NCBI RefSeq assembly: GCF_963576675.1
Contig: NC_088915.1
Span: 91,025,501 to 91,089,500, forward strand
DNA: 64,000 nt
Reading direction: 5' to 3'
From: Euphorbia lathyris
Taxonomy: Eukaryota > Streptophyta > Magnoliopsida > Malpighiales > Euphorbiaceae
A model generated the notes under the pieces. That model was not told the DNA's origin and searched no databases. It saw only the letters and a list, made by a program, of their open reading frames with translations. The position numbers were made by a program, and so were the translations under genes. Shown here one piece after another: positions 1-10,352 of the stretch (position 1 is the first letter of the stretch; every line of letters starts with the position of its first letter).

Positions 1-40
1 AGTGAATTTCGGGGACGAAATTCTTTAAGGGGGGAAGAAC
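1..40 (+). mobile_element. 3' end of a Tekay-like gypsy internal region with polypurine tract
   Basis: The first 40 bases look like the last codons and polypurine tract of a Ty3/gypsy chromovirus. They contain GAATTTCGGGGACGAAATTC, the usual Asn-Phe-Gly-Asp-Glu type tail of Tekay/Del polyproteins, followed by the purine run AAGGGGGGAAGAA at 27-39. An LTR-type TGTAAC start follows at 41. The element body lies off the left edge of the window. Confidence 0.7.
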
Positions 41-356
41 TGTAACATCCCCAAAACCCTAACATATGAGTCTTCCCACATTCATATATATTTTCATGAT
101 TGAATACATACATTTTAGATTCATCTCATTGTCAGTAGAAGTTTTGTATGCATAATGCGATTATCGTGCGATTAGTAGGCGATTAGTGTGTCGTTAAGAT
201 GTAACGATTGGTTAATTGAGTTAGGACTTAAATGAATGAATTAATGAATTCATATGTCCTAAATTGATTAACTTACATTTGTGGAGGGCTGGATTGGAGG
301 TTTGTGAGCAAGCACGAGGTGTCACTCAAGTAAGACAAAGTATGCCTCTTTGTTTT
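41..356 (+). mobile_element. Truncated LTR of a Tekay-like chromovirus
   Basis: The segment begins TGTAACATCCCC, a typical start for Tekay-type LTRs, directly after a polypurine tract. About 315 bp later it stops abruptly where reverse transcriptase codons begin (TRYGHFEF at 358). No primer binding site, gag or protease lies between, so the LTR is joined to mid-pol by a deletion or recombination. The right boundary is approximate to about 10 bp. Confidence 0.6.
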
Positions 357-357
357 A

Positions 358-2808
358 ACAAGGTATGGTCATTTTGAGTTTCTTGTGATGCCTTTTGGAT
401 TGACTAACGCCCCTGCAGCTTTCATGGCATTAATGAACAAGACTTTTCAGCCATATCTAGATAAGTTTGTTGTGGTATTCATTGATGATATCCTAGTGTA
501 TTCAAGAACTGTGGGTGAGCATGAACAACATTTGAGAATTGTTTTGAAAATTTTAAGAGATAATCAGATGTATGCAAAGCTGAGCAAATGTGAATTTTGG
601 ATGGATGAAGTTGTATTCCTTGGTCATGTGGTGTCAGGTGAAGGGGTTCAACCCGACCCTTCCAAAATTAAAGCTATTGATGAATGGGAACCGCCAAAGA
701 ACGTTACAGAGATTAGGAGTTTTCTTGGGTTAGCTGGTTATTACAGGAGATTTGTAGAGGGTTTTTCTCTGATTGCAGGTCCATTGACTAAATTGCTGAG
801 AAAGGGAGTTGTATTCTAGTGGAATGATAAATGTCACCAAAGCTTTGAGGAACTAAAGAAGAGATTGACTTCCGCACCAGTGTTAGTGTTACCTTCTGAA
901 GGTGGTGGCTTTGTTATTTATACAGATGCCTCGGGACAAGGTTTGGGATGTGTTCTAATGCAAAATGGGAAAGTCATTGCATATGCTTCTAGGCAACTGA
1001 GACCTCATGAGATGAATTACCCCACACACGACTTAGAGTTGGCAGCAGTCATCCATGCATTGAAGGTATGGAGACATTACCTATATGGGGAGACATTTCA
1101 GATTCTCACTGATCACAAGAGTTTGAAGTACATCTTTACACAGAAGGAGTTGAACCTAAGACAAAGGAGATGGATTGAGCTATTAAAAGATTATGATTGT
1201 ACAATAGATTACCATCCAGGAAAAGCTAATGTGGTTGCAGATGCTTTGAGTAGAAAGAGTGTTGATATTGTGGCTAGTATGAAGAATTATAGTTTGAATT
1301 CACTAGTGGAGATGCGAGCCATGGATGTGCAGTTAGAAGTAAATGAAGTAACAGGTTTGATGGCTACACTACGAGTAAAACCAGATTTGAAAGAAAGGAT
1401 CCAAGAAGCACAATGGCATGATCCTTATTTACAGAAAATGCGAGATCATGTACAACAAGGTAAAAGACCTGATATTTCTGTGGAAGATGATGGAACTATG
1501 ATGATAGGTAGTCGATTATGTGTTCCAGATGTAGCAAATTTAAGATCAGAAATTCTACAGGAAGCACATAATTCTCCTTATGCTATGCACCCAGGAATGA
1601 CAAAGATGTACAGAAATTTGAGACCTTTTTACTGGTGGCCTACAATGAAGAAAGATGTATCTGATTTTGTTTCCAAATGTTTGACATGTCAACAGGTTAA
1701 AGCTGAGCATCAAGCTCCCGTGGGAAAACTAAAACCTTTAACCATACCAGAGTGGAAATGGGAGAGGATCACTATGGATTTTGTGATGGGATTACCAAGA
1801 ACAAGGCGTAGACACGATAGTATATGGGTGATAGTGGATAGACTTACGAAATCTGCTCACTTTCTACCGGTTCAACAGACAGACTCGATGGATAAATTGG
1901 CTAGACTTTATGTGGAACAAATAGTGAGGTTGCATGGAGTACCTATATCTATTGTTTCAGATCGTGATCCTAGATTTACATCTAGATTTTGGGGCAGTTT
2001 ACAGCACTCATTGGGAACAAAATTGCATTTCGGTACAGCCTTTCATCCACAGACAGATGGACAATCGGAAAGAACTATTCAGACCTTAGAGGATATGATG
2101 AGAGCTTGTGTTCTTAATTTCCAAGGTGAGTGGGATATACATTTACCTCTTATGGAGTTTGCTTATAATAATGGTTATCATTCAAGTATAGGCATGGCAC
2201 CTTATGAGGCACTATATGGAAGACCGTGTAGAAGCCCTATATGTTGGGATGTTGAAGGAATGAGACAATTGGAAGGACCTGAGTTAGTCCAGGAAACTGT
2301 TGAGAAGATCAATGTCATAAAGAAGTATTTAAAAGCTGCATAGGAACGTCAGAAAGCCTATGTGGATCAGCACCGAAGGGAGATGGAATATAAAGTTGGA
2401 GATAAAGTGTTTTTAAAAATATCTCCATGGAAAGGAATAGTTCATTTTGGCAGAAGAGGGAAGTTGAATCCAAGATACATCGGGCCTTATGAGATCATTG
2501 AGAGAGTTGGACCATTGGCTTATAGGTTAGCTCTACCACCAGAATTGTCTTTAATACATGATGTATTTCATGTGTCAGTATTGAGAAGATATAGATCAGA
2601 CCCAAGTCATATGATTCCTGAACCTGAGATTGCAATAGTGAATACAGACTTAACTATTCGTGAGCAACCTTTAGAGATTTTGGGACGAGAAATGAAACGA
2701 CTCAGAAACCGTGAAATTCCAATGGTTAAGGTGAGATGGAGTCATAATCAAACACTTGATGAGGCAACTTGGGAGGTAGAAGAAAATATTAGGACACAAT
2801 ATCCTTAG
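358..2808 (+). pseudogene. Tekay-like chromovirus pol fragment: RT, RNase H, integrase, chromodomain
   Basis: One reading frame carries the C-terminal half of a Ty3/gypsy polyprotein. In order it shows RT from TRYGHFEF, with the catalytic FIDD (IDD codons 481-489); RNase H with YTDASGQG (Asp at 925), DHKSLKY and a DALSRK end; the integrase zinc region (C-x2-C at 1678-1689); a DD35E core (Asp 1777, Asp 1960, Glu 2068); a GPY-like stretch (RYIGPYEII); and a C-terminal chromodomain at about 2665-2805. Chromodomain-bearing gypsy elements are chromoviruses, and the order and wording fit the Tekay/Del clade. The frame is interrupted by TAG at 817-819 and TAG at 2341-2343, both where related proteins could have Gln. 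Gag, protease and the RT N-terminus are absent. It is a dead fragment. Confidence 0.88.
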
Positions 2809-3823
2809 TGTCTTGTAAATCATATAGCATTCCTTAGTTTCTATTTTCATTAAGTTTATGTTAAGTCTAATTGTATCAATGTTATGTGACATTAGGAGGG
2901 CAAGGTGCAATTGAACGCACACCCGATCGTGTTGAATAGATCGAACCAAGTGCGACGGTAAGCATATTGCTTATATATGTGTATGAATGTATTGTGTCTT
3001 GTGACTTGTTGAGTGTGAGATGTGGTTGAATCTGATGTGAATGATGTGGATAATGTTTGAGTGTTTATGATACGTCATGACTGATAAGAAAGTGTTATGA
3101 TTGAGTATGTTGCAGTGTTATGCGTAAATACGGCATGTTAAGCCTTGTGCACATACTGGAACTGAATAATGGTTGGATTATAAATGAATATGAGCTTGCT
3201 TAGATGGATATGTGAAATGGTCCAAGTTGAGAGTGCTATCCGAATATTGTGAGCCGGAAGCACATGTGTTGAGATATATGAGTACGTGAGTGAGTGTAAC
3301 TCCTCCGTAGCACAGATGATTGTATTCCGAATTTAGTGAGCCGGAATACAGATTGGGCCCAAGGACCATTTTATATATATTGTCTAAGTATAGCAAGGCC
3401 TTTCTAAAATCAGTATTACTATTCTAAATGAATAAATTCTAACTTGGTACTGATGACCTATTTTGGTTTGTGCTCTTTACATTACTTGTATATACATATA
3501 TGTGTAATATGTTTATTGAGTAGGCAGCTCACCCCTTGCCAACAGATTTTACAGGTTAGGTGGAGTTCTTCTTGCTTAAGGTCGCACCAGCAGTGTCAGT
3601 CCATTCTCATCTAGGCATTTTGGAGTCTTGTGAATGTACTTTTGTTTTGTAAATCCTCTGTGTAGGATAATGACTTAAACGTGTATTGTAAATTATAAAT
3701 GCTTTCTCTTATGTATAATATGTAAAATTTATATGAGATTGAAGTTTATATGATTGAGAATTGAAAACATGTCTATGACTGATATTGTGTGAGATATCAT
3801 GTGATCCAAATGAGGGGGTTACA
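2809..3823 (+). mobile_element. LTR remnant downstream of the Tekay-like pol
   Basis: No coding sequence is visible. The segment ends GGGGGTTACA at 3823, the inverted partner of the TGTAAC start at 41, as expected for the right end of a Tekay LTR. The usual polyprotein tail and polypurine tract between chromodomain and LTR are missing, and I cannot align its left part to 41-356. It is either a diverged LTR with a deleted start or a second related family. The left boundary is uncertain. Confidence 0.5.
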
Positions 3824-4675
3824 ATATGCTTCATACAAGTAGCACTAAGCAGTTTTACTACTCGAATCTCATTTACTATGTACCTTCCACTTGGATTGTA
3901 CTCGTTGAAAAGTGAGTATGGTGATGAAGTTTATGATGATGTCACCACAAATTTAAAACTTGTGGTGTTAGAATCATAAACTTTATCACCATGTTGAACG
4001 TTTTTCTATAAGATAACAAGCCAAGTGGAAGGTATATAGTAAAGGAGATTTAGGTCACTATATGACTATGCTTCACTATATGACTATGCTTCATACATGA
4101 AAGCTTCATACACATATCCAATTTAGTTGCAATTCAAGTCACACCAAAAGATATATGACCCTTTATTTCGTTGCAACATACTTATTCAAGTCAATGAAAC
4201 CAGATGTAAGTCCAGTTCTTACATACTCATGTCTGACTAAGGTATGCAAATGAAATCAGTTCATATGTCTCCAATTTCACTCAATGCTAATTTATTTGTT
4301 TAAAGCAAGTTCACAACCCTTTATTACATGTTTAGTCAGTTCATACAAACAAAATCAGCTTCATCAACCATATACAAGATCATGCTTCATACACATACTC
4401 ATGTCTGACTAAGGTATCCAAATTAAATTAGTTCATAGCAACACACAACGCTTCTTTATTTAGTTGCAACATCATTATTCAAGTGAAGGATATGGATATG
4501 CCTACAATTTCACTCATGACCCTTTACTACATGCTTTATACATCCTCATGGACATTTGAAGTATAATAGTATGGATACAATTTTACTCATGACCCTTCAT
4601 ACATGTTTAGTCAGTTCACAACCCTTTACTACATGTTTAGTTAGTTCATACCAATTTATTTAGTTGCATCATACT
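3824..4675. repeat. Degenerate tandem-like repeat tract
   Basis: This AT-rich noncoding tract has recurring imperfect phrases such as TTCACTCATGACCCTTTACT, TAGTCAGTTCA and CATACTCATGTCTGACTAAGG, each seen two or more times at irregular spacing. An exact 18-bp duplication (CACTATATGACTATGCTT) lies at 4056-4073 and 4074-4091. The same phrases resume at 57772 after the 53-kb element, so the tract was the insertion target. A foldback lies inside it at 3864-4051. I do not recognise the repeat family. Confidence 0.6.
3864..4051. mobile_element. MITE-like 188-bp foldback
   Basis: The ends form long imperfect inverted arms. 3872-3894 (TTTACTATGTACCTTCCACTTGG in outline) pairs with 4021-4043 with one mismatch, and pairing extends outward to 3864 and 4051. 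Inner arms also match: TGGTGATGAAGTTTATGAT pairs with the complement of ATCATAAACTTTATCACCA, and CACCACAA pairs with TTGTGGTG. No convincing target duplication is visible. The short open frame here (3785-3979) is incidental. Confidence 0.55.
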
Positions 4676-5686
4676 TGCAGACGAAGCCTACCTCGCGAGC
4701 TTTCACCCACGGGAGGTCCGCCATGACTACTACGGTGCTGTTTGGACTCGAGGTCCACTAGAGAAGACGACTAGCTCGGTAGGGCCAGTGTCGGAGAAAG
4801 AGTCGCCACCCGGATTTTAGGTTCGAGAATGTTATTGAGATTCCTTGCTTGGTTCGGGAAGTTAGGTACGCTTGGAGAAGGTTAATATCTCCTTGAAAGG
4901 AAATATTAAGCACCCCCAAAATCGCCCGGTGAACCCACCAGCCTCCTACTTAGCATTTCTAAATACAATCAGGCTATTAATAACTCTTTTAAGCTTTTTA
5001 AATTCGTTTTGAATATGATTTGTTTGAAAAAATCATCTTTTCGTGTCATATTGCATAGTTGTATACAAAAGAAAACAAACAACAACATATTACAATCCCG
5101 AAAGCAATGTTATAGGTGCAAAATTAAATACAATTACATCCGGGCATTCCAGGGTCTTCAATCCGCTCCAAAACAATATCCTCACATACTCATATCCACC
5201 AAAATAAAAGGTTAGAAAGAAATAACATAACTATATAATTAATTATGGTGTAAAAATGGGCAAAGGACTAAACTGAATAAACTTATTTAAGGACCTAATT
5301 GAAAGAAAGTGGAAAACTTTAAATTAAGGACCAAAGTGAATAAAATATAAAGTTCCAAAATAGGGACTAGAATGAATAAAAGGAAAAGTTCTAAATTAGG
5401 GGCTAGAGTGAATAAAATGAAGTTATTGGGTTAGAAATTAAAATGAATAGAAAAGAAAGCTTTATCATAACTATTGATGCCTAAACGATTGTGAGATAAA
5501 ATTTATCTCGAGTTGATTCGTTTATCCCAAATCATTGTTACGAACGGAAAGAACCAATTAGATCAATAATATTAACTTGTAATATTATTAATATCAGTAA
5601 GAATAAAAGTATAAAAAAGAGTAGGTTGATTGAAATAAATAAAAAGGTTCAAAACAAATGATTTAACTGGTAAATCATTGCTTTAT
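4676..5686 (-). repeat. Ogre-like 3' LTR, distal part
   Basis: This matches 55755-56774 of the intact LTR over its whole length, with scattered substitutions and short indels. It is cut at GGTAAATCATTGCTTTAT by the LINE, and the rest of the LTR resumes at 37339. The 68-codon open frame at 5009-5215 recurs in the other LTR but shows no recognisable domain, so I treat it as noncoding. Confidence 0.88.
5669..5686. repeat. LINE target-site duplication, left copy
   Basis: The 18-bp word GGTAAATCATTGCTTTAT is repeated exactly at 37321-37338. The two copies bracket a poly-T run (poly-A on the minus strand) on the left and a 5'-truncated LINE on the right, the signature of target-primed reverse transcription. 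Confidence 0.92.
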
Positions 5687-5732
5687 TTTTTTTTTGGTAG
5701 AAACAGGAAAAGAAAGACAACAAGAAAACAAA

Positions 5733-6674
5733 CTAGCCTGGGATCAGCCTAGGAAAGCAAACCCCAATCCTATCCTCTAAAAGGAGGGACGAAAGATACA
5801 TAGGAGGGTCAGAAAGGGTGGTAACACCTAACAATCCCTCATGCCCAGCAGCCGCCAAACGATCTGTAATCCGATTCTGTTCTCTGAAGATGTGGCTGAA
5901 CTCTAAGGATTCAAAGGAGGAGCCAAGACGTCTGATAGCTTTGATAAGGTTCTAGCTACTAAGACAAATAGCATGATTATTAGAGATCATACTAATTGCC
6001 TCCTTATTATCAGACTCCACAGCAAGCCGTTTAATACCCAGATTTCTGGCAAGCTTGACACCAGAAAGAATACCCCAAAGCTCCGCTGAAAAGGAAGAGC
6101 CCAATCCCAGGTTATGGGTAAACCCAGACAACCAGGCACCCCCCGCGTCTCTGAGAACACCTCCAGCCGCGACTCTTCCATTGTTGAGGCAGGAGCCATC
6201 CGTGTTCAACTTCATCATCCCCTCCTTCGGTCTGCACCAACCAACAAGGTTGACCTCTTTATTCTGGGTAGACTTGGCAAGGGAATCCCCTTTGAAGCTC
6301 TCAGTAATAGTAAGGAGCTTTTTCGAGAAGAACTCAGGTAAGTTTTGAATAAACACAGTCTTCTCACCAAAGATCTCCTCGTTTCTCCATTTCCAGAGTT
6401 GGTGGCAAACAATAGCAAAGAAAATGTCTCCATGCTCTATATTAGCCAGTAACTTTCCATTAACTCCATTAGAGAACCAGTCCTTCTCAGAGTGGGCAAA
6501 GAAGGAAAGGAGACAGTGGTGCGGGAGAACTTTCTGCCAAACCTCCTTACTTTTAGGGCAGTCCCTAAGGGCATGGCATAAGGTTTCAACTTGGCCTCTA
6601 CATCTACTGCAAGCTCCAGAATCCGTCAGATGCCGTCTATGCCTATCCAAATTAGTAAGCAACCTATCCTTAAC
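5733..6674 (-). pseudogene. LINE ORF2 C-terminus: zinc-finger (zf-RVT) and RNase H
   Basis: The frame begins, after the Angela insertion, with RLLTNLDRHRRHL. It continues through a zf-RVT knuckle (CSRCRGQVETLCHALRDC) into a plant LINE RNase H with NTDGSC, SAELWG and VESDNKEA carrying the acidic residues, and a C-terminal FREQNRITDRLAA with the last Asp. A TAG at 5952-5954 interrupts it, after which the same frame runs to a stop at 5733-5735. The upstream part of the same protein lies at 36279-37320, beyond the nested Angela. Confidence 0.85.
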
Positions 6675-8535
6675 TGTTGGGGTTTAGTGTCCTATAGACA
6701 ATTGTTCTAGGATACAAACTTAATGTAAATGAATTGTTCTTTATATCATTTTTTTTAATGAGATATATGTTTTATAACTATATAAAGGCAATCCCTTTTA
6801 AGCACTAAATAAAGTCTAATAAAAGGAAATCCGTAAGTTTGTTTAAAATGATTATAAAGTGTTCATACAAGCATGAAGTGAGACAAAACTTTATAATAAA
6901 CTAATAAACTTAAAACCACCCCAAGTCAAGTGATATGTTTAGGATTGATATATCACTGTTGAGACTTGTATGTAACAATGTCTTCTGTCCGACAGAAAGC
7001 TGATCTCACAAGCTTCATATATACAGATATCTGGACAGTTATATAGATCCGATGAAAAGTTGTTCATTAGGATTGGGGATCCGATTTGAGATAACAGGAT
7101 GGGTAGATTCATCCTTGTCACCTGTTCATCTCATTGGTATTAATAGGTATAACTAATCCTCGGACTCAAAGGAATGTTAATTGGTCATCCTGAATTACTG
7201 AATGTGAGACTTTGATCCTGTTGTCCCACGATCCTTAACAGAGATGACTCTGGGGTGTGAACAGCAAAGGTTGGGTGTCACAGGAGGTAATGTCAGGGTA
7301 GTTATACATTGGATTGAGCATTTATCACTCCCGATAAATGGGAGATACATCCAAGGATCGCTTGTGGAAGACTCGACTCTAAATCCTTGCAAGGTGATAG
7401 CTTAAGAGTAAGAAATATAGATTTCACTTAACCTATCTTTTTGAGTTGACTCGGCCTGAACAAGTAAAACGAACGTCTCGCTATATGTGACTTGACATCA
7501 TCCATAGTCATAAGATTCAGTTCAAGGATGTAGTTGATAAAGGATCGAATTATACTGTAACTAATACGAAAAGGTTAACGACAGAATCAACCTGTCTTCT
7601 TAACGGACTTTAGGGAAATGATTACAGACTTGCCAATAACATACTCAGTACATCATTCCGTTATGCAAAGATTAAATATAATTCTTGAAGAAATTAATTT
7701 AATAGTTGCATACGGCCAGAAGTAGTAAGAACCTAATGGATCACGCATAAGACTTGGAACCAAAATAGAGATGGATGTTATTAATTGATGGAAGCCCAAT
7801 TGAGCCCAGTAAGGCCCATTTAATTAAGGGGGGGTCGAAATTTATATATAATTAGTAATGAATTATTTTAATTCCATTAATCCTAATTTGATTAGGAATA
7901 TGAATTAAATTAATTAAGAGATAATTAAGTTAGGAGTTTTAATTAGATTAATATACTCCTATTATTATCCAATAAGGTTATTTATTATTATCCTAGATAT
8001 ATTAGATATATAGTGAGATAATAATTAGGAATTCTATTCCGAATTGAATTCCTATTAAGTAACCTATTCCTATCTAACTAGGGTTTAGATACAAGTGATT
8101 ATATATACCCCCTACTACATGAGAATTTCGACCAAGCCATTATTACTCCCCTTTGTGATTTTCGAAATTTGCAAGTTAGAGAGAGAAAGAAAATTCGACT
8201 CCCCTAGTTCGTGGACAAGAATTCATACGGCTTCCATCGATCGATTAATTTCATCAATCTCCTTTTTCTTTGATCTTGTGTTGATTAATTAGAGGCAATC
8301 TATTTTGGTTGCATCTCATACGGTTGATTCTAACTTAATCTCACCGTGTTTTACTTTGTGCTTGGGAACTCGGAGAAGAGTTGTGGCACTTCATTAACAA
8401 CGGTAGATTGTTCTTCAAAAGGTATTTTTCTTATCCCTCTTTATATGAAATAACGATTAACGGATCCTATGGTTAAAAGGAAGTAGGCTAAAATTTTTAT
8501 ATTTTCGCTGCTATACCTTAGCCTAATTTCCAACA
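6675..8535 (+). repeat. Angela A 5' LTR
   Basis: The 1861-bp direct repeat of 34428-36273 has TG...CA ends. A TATA-like TATATATA lies near 8099-8106, followed by a pyrimidine-rich stretch consistent with a transcription start. Antisense open frames of 60-65 codons (6939-7121, 7195-7392) recur in the other Angela LTRs but resemble nothing I know. Confidence 0.93.
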
Positions 8536-8536
8536 G

Positions 8537-8548
8537 TGGTATCAGAGA
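8537..8548 (+). other. Angela A primer binding site
   Basis: TGGTATCAGAGA begins one base after the LTR end. It matches the TGGTATCAGAGC consensus complementary to the 3' end of initiator tRNA-Met, used by most plant copia elements, with one mismatch at its last base. Confidence 0.85.
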
Positions 8549-10352
8549 CATCGTTAAATCCGTTATTTCATATATGAAAATTTAGAAGTTTTTCAATAGG
8601 ATTGAATAAATATTTATAGTTAGGATTAATTAACAAATTGTTTTGATTAATTGATTCTAAAGATAAATAAGTTTTAATTAATTGTTAATTAAAATAGATT
8701 ATGCGTATGTTCCTAATTATTTCGATTGATAACCATTATAACAAAATCTATTAGTTTTATGGTTAGGTTAATAAAATTAGTTTTATTAATTCTAAAGATA
8801 AAACGGAAATCTATTGTAGTTTTTCCTATTTCTGAAAATCGTTTTTAAAACCGTTTTAAAATCTGATATATATATGTTTATATATTTAAAAAAAAAATAC
8901 CATAGCGGCTCGGGTCGCGCCTCACGGTGCGACCAGCCGCCGTCGCGCGGCTGCTGCCTCGCGGCAGTAGCCGCGTGCGCAGCCGCGGGGCTGCTGCCCA
9001 ACGGCAGCAGCCCGGCTTCGGGCCCTCGGCCTGAATCCCACTTGATTTTAATTGTTAAAATTGGCTTGAATATAATTTGTATATATATATATATATATGT
9101 TTCGGAAATTAATAGTTTTCTGTTTTGATTATCGAATGAAAATTTGTTTAAAAGTTTGTTTTTACCAAGTTGTAAATCAAAGTGTTAAATGAATTGAAAT
9201 CAAAATAATGGGGACATGCATAATCGACGTTTTATATGGTTATATTAATCTAAGAATTAATATAAAGATACAAAACGATTAGAAGTAAAATTGGATGAAA
9301 GTTAATTTGACGAGTTAATGTGATTAACCTAAATATTACATAAGACGGTTATGTAATCAACCAAATAAATTTATTTAATTGAGTCTATGCATGTTTGGAG
9401 TTATGGACATATTTGGACCCTCTTTTAGTCTTTTGGTATTTTTGAAATAGGGCATGCGCGTCCTGCCTTTCTACTATCTATTGTAATTTCTCCTCTCATC
9501 TGATTCCCTTCAATTCAATTGAAGTTTTCTTATAGTAGTATAGAAATTAATATGTAATTTCAAGGCGCCATGGAGAAGACGGAGGACCTAAAGAGAAATA
9601 TTTAATAGTTAGTATTTCCTTAGGTTTGCCCTTTTATTCCGTCTCTGGCTCGACGGAATAATTTAGATGATATGTCCACAACGCCAATGTATGTGAATGT
9701 ATGTGTCTGATGTATGCTAAAGCAAATCAAGACTAAGTTAGATTATGAGACTTAAAATAAAAAATCCCTCATTAAAAAGTTAAGTAAATAAGTAAGTTAT
9801 TAAAATCGGTTGCCCCTCCCTAATATTATAATTCAGCCGACAGTACTGGGGGCCTTTGGGTTGTTGAGAAAACTCAAGCTCGGGGTCTTATGGTAACACC
9901 TGAATTATCGAAAATCGTTCTTTCATGAATATGGGGTAATACTTAAATTAGATTATGATAATTGGATGAGCAAACTCATGTTGTCATAAACTAATGGGCA
10001 ATATGGTTGGGATTAATATGAGTAGCATATTAGTTACTAATGTGGTTAGTAACCCAATAACCTAGGAGTCACATTTGAGATGTGATTGATTACATGAATC
10101 TACCTAACAAATGGGACTAGCTTGTTGAGCAAACTCAAGGCGAAATCTCAGGAGTTAGGATCCTAGCTCACTAAAGGATTTGTGAAATTCTTCGAATTAA
10201 TATGGAGGGCTATTAATTTGGCAAAATAGTGGGAGCAATCTAAAATAAACTAAAAGTCCTATAATTTTAGATTGATATACTTTAAAGCAAATGAATGACA
10301 TACATTTACTCTTTCTCACTCTCAGGTTTTATTTAAACACACTCTTAAAATC
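8549..10352 (+). other. Angela A untranslated leader, with GC-rich island
   Basis: This is about 1.8 kb of mostly AT-rich noncoding sequence between primer site and gag. It contains a (TA)n run near 9079-9098 and a sharply GC- and CpG-rich island at 8903-9040. The equivalent leader of Angela B (50660-52208, minus) lacks the island. I see no coding sequence in it; the 84-codon frame at 8874-9128 is a by-product of the island. Confidence 0.7.
8903..9040 (+). repeat. GC-rich island with two adjacent hairpins
   Basis: Two inverted repeats sit side by side. At 8947-8974 the arms GCGGCTGCTGCC and GGCAGTAGCCGC (one mismatch) flank a 4-base loop. At 8988-9013 the perfect 11-bp arms GGGCTGCTGCC and GGCAGCAGCCC flank CAAC. 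The composition contrasts strongly with the AT-rich flanks. Confidence 0.75.

Noticed and set aside
3785..3979. 64-codon ORF after the Tekay LTR
   Set aside because: It spans an LTR end and a foldback repeat and has no domain.
5009..5215. 68-codon ORF repeated at 56098-56304
   Set aside because: It is in both Ogre-like LTRs only because LTRs are duplicates. There is no domain, and it is antisense to the element.
8874..9128. 84-codon Ala/Gly-rich ORF
   Set aside because: It lies over the GC island of an untranslated leader and is absent from the sister element.
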